15,941 bases of DNA from Candidatus Binataceae bacterium (GTDB taxonomy: Bacteria; Desulfobacterota; Binatia; Binatales; Binataceae). Both the position numbers and the translations under genes were made by a program. The DNA lies in the NCBI GenBank assembly GCA_030042765.1, contig JASHZA010000176.1, positions 1 to 15,941 of the forward strand, written 5' to 3'. Below, one piece after another: positions 15,654-15,941 of this stretch (position 1 is its first letter; each line of letters begins with the position of its first letter). The notes below the pieces were generated by a model. That model saw nothing but the letters and a program-made list of their open reading frames with translations. It ran no database searches and was not told where the DNA came from.

Positions 15654-15941
15654 CCTCGACTCATCTATTGGTCGATACCCATTGCCATCTGGCGGATCTC
15701 AAACTCCGCGATGACGTCGAGGCTGTCCTCGCCCACGCGCACGGAGCAGGCGTCCGGGCGATCGTCTCGGTCGGCGCGATCGGATCGATCGAGACCGACC
15801 GGGCGACCGTCGAAATCGCGGCTCACCATGACGACGTATATGCCGTCGTTGGCGTGCATCCGCATGACGCGAAGGATTGCGACCCAGGGCGAATCGCGCA
15901 ATTGCGCGAGCTGGCGCGCTCGCCCAAAGTCGTCGCCATCG
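15650..15941 (+). CDS. tatD: TatD-family metal-dependent hydrolase/DNase, 3' end beyond the window
   Basis: A partial gene running off the window edge; 97 codons are visible. The reading from GTG 15650 gives MTSTHLLVDTHCHLAD, with the metal-binding H-x-H of TatD enzymes (D9, H11, H13). Further on come VGAIGS (41-46) and VGVHPHDA (67-74), the latter a strong TatD signature. Family members are Mg-dependent 3'-5' exonucleases or deoxyribonucleases of the amidohydrolase superfamily. The GTG overlaps the metG stop by 4 bases, so coupling is likely. metS followed by the tatD homologue yabD is also the Bacillus order. The C-terminal metal ligands and active-site Glu lie outside the window. Confidence 0.92.
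   Translation, partial: MTSTHLLVDTHCHLADLKLRDDVEAVLAHAHGAGVRAIVSVGAIGSIETDRATVEIAAHHDDVYAVVGVHPHDAKDCDPGRIAQLRELARSPKVVAI

Noticed and set aside
1..15941. Mobile element, CRISPR, defence island or biosynthetic cluster
   Set aside because: I saw no repeat array, transposase, integrase, restriction or other defence gene, and composition looks even. All 16 genes are housekeeping or envelope genes.

Overview
The window is a GC-rich bacterial chromosome segment with 16 protein-coding genes. All are on the + strand and most are back to back: 8 of 15 gene junctions overlap and the longest gap is about 163 bases. I see no rRNA, tRNA, CRISPR, insertion sequence, phage gene, toxin-antitoxin pair or other mobile or defence feature. 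The content is housekeeping and envelope biology. A glycosyltransferase family 9 (heptosyltransferase-like) gene, a PBP1B-type bifunctional penicillin-binding protein and a periplasmic Do-type protease indicate a diderm (Gram-negative-type) bacterium. Gene order does not match Enterobacteria. A high-GC, delta-proteobacteria-like or neighbouring uncultured diderm lineage is plausible, but I cannot place it from sequence reading alone.

Layout. Positions 1-1018: family 9 glycosyltransferase, whose true start may lie before the window. Positions 1182-3960: an envelope quality-control block of HtpX membrane protease, a translationally coupled DUF1844 protein and a Do/HtrA protease with two PDZ domains. 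Positions 4028-7452: a PBP1B-like peptidoglycan synthase coupled (TGATG) to a secreted TPR protein with a long Pro/Ala/Ser/Thr-rich linker. Positions 7457-10609: RNA modification and DNA repair, with tsaD (t6A of tRNA), rsmA/ksgA (16S rRNA dimethylation), mutM (8-oxoguanine repair) and a YjbQ-family gene. Positions 10617-15941: prepilin peptidase, tmk, holB, ricT/yaaT (PSP1 family), metG and the first third of tatD, which runs off the window end.

How the genes fit together. The last block keeps the relative order tmk-holB-yaaT-metG-tatD known from Bacillus subtilis, with rsmA also nearby, so it looks like an ancient DNA-replication/translation neighbourhood in a diderm. The PBP1B-TPR pair looks like a functional couple in wall synthesis. 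HtpX and Do protease together suggest an envelope-stress unit. I found no strongly novel system. The points most worth a second look are the TPR protein as a candidate PBP1B partner, a Cys-containing insertion in the zinc module of HolB, RicT without its usual partners in view, and the coupling of DUF1844 to HtpX.
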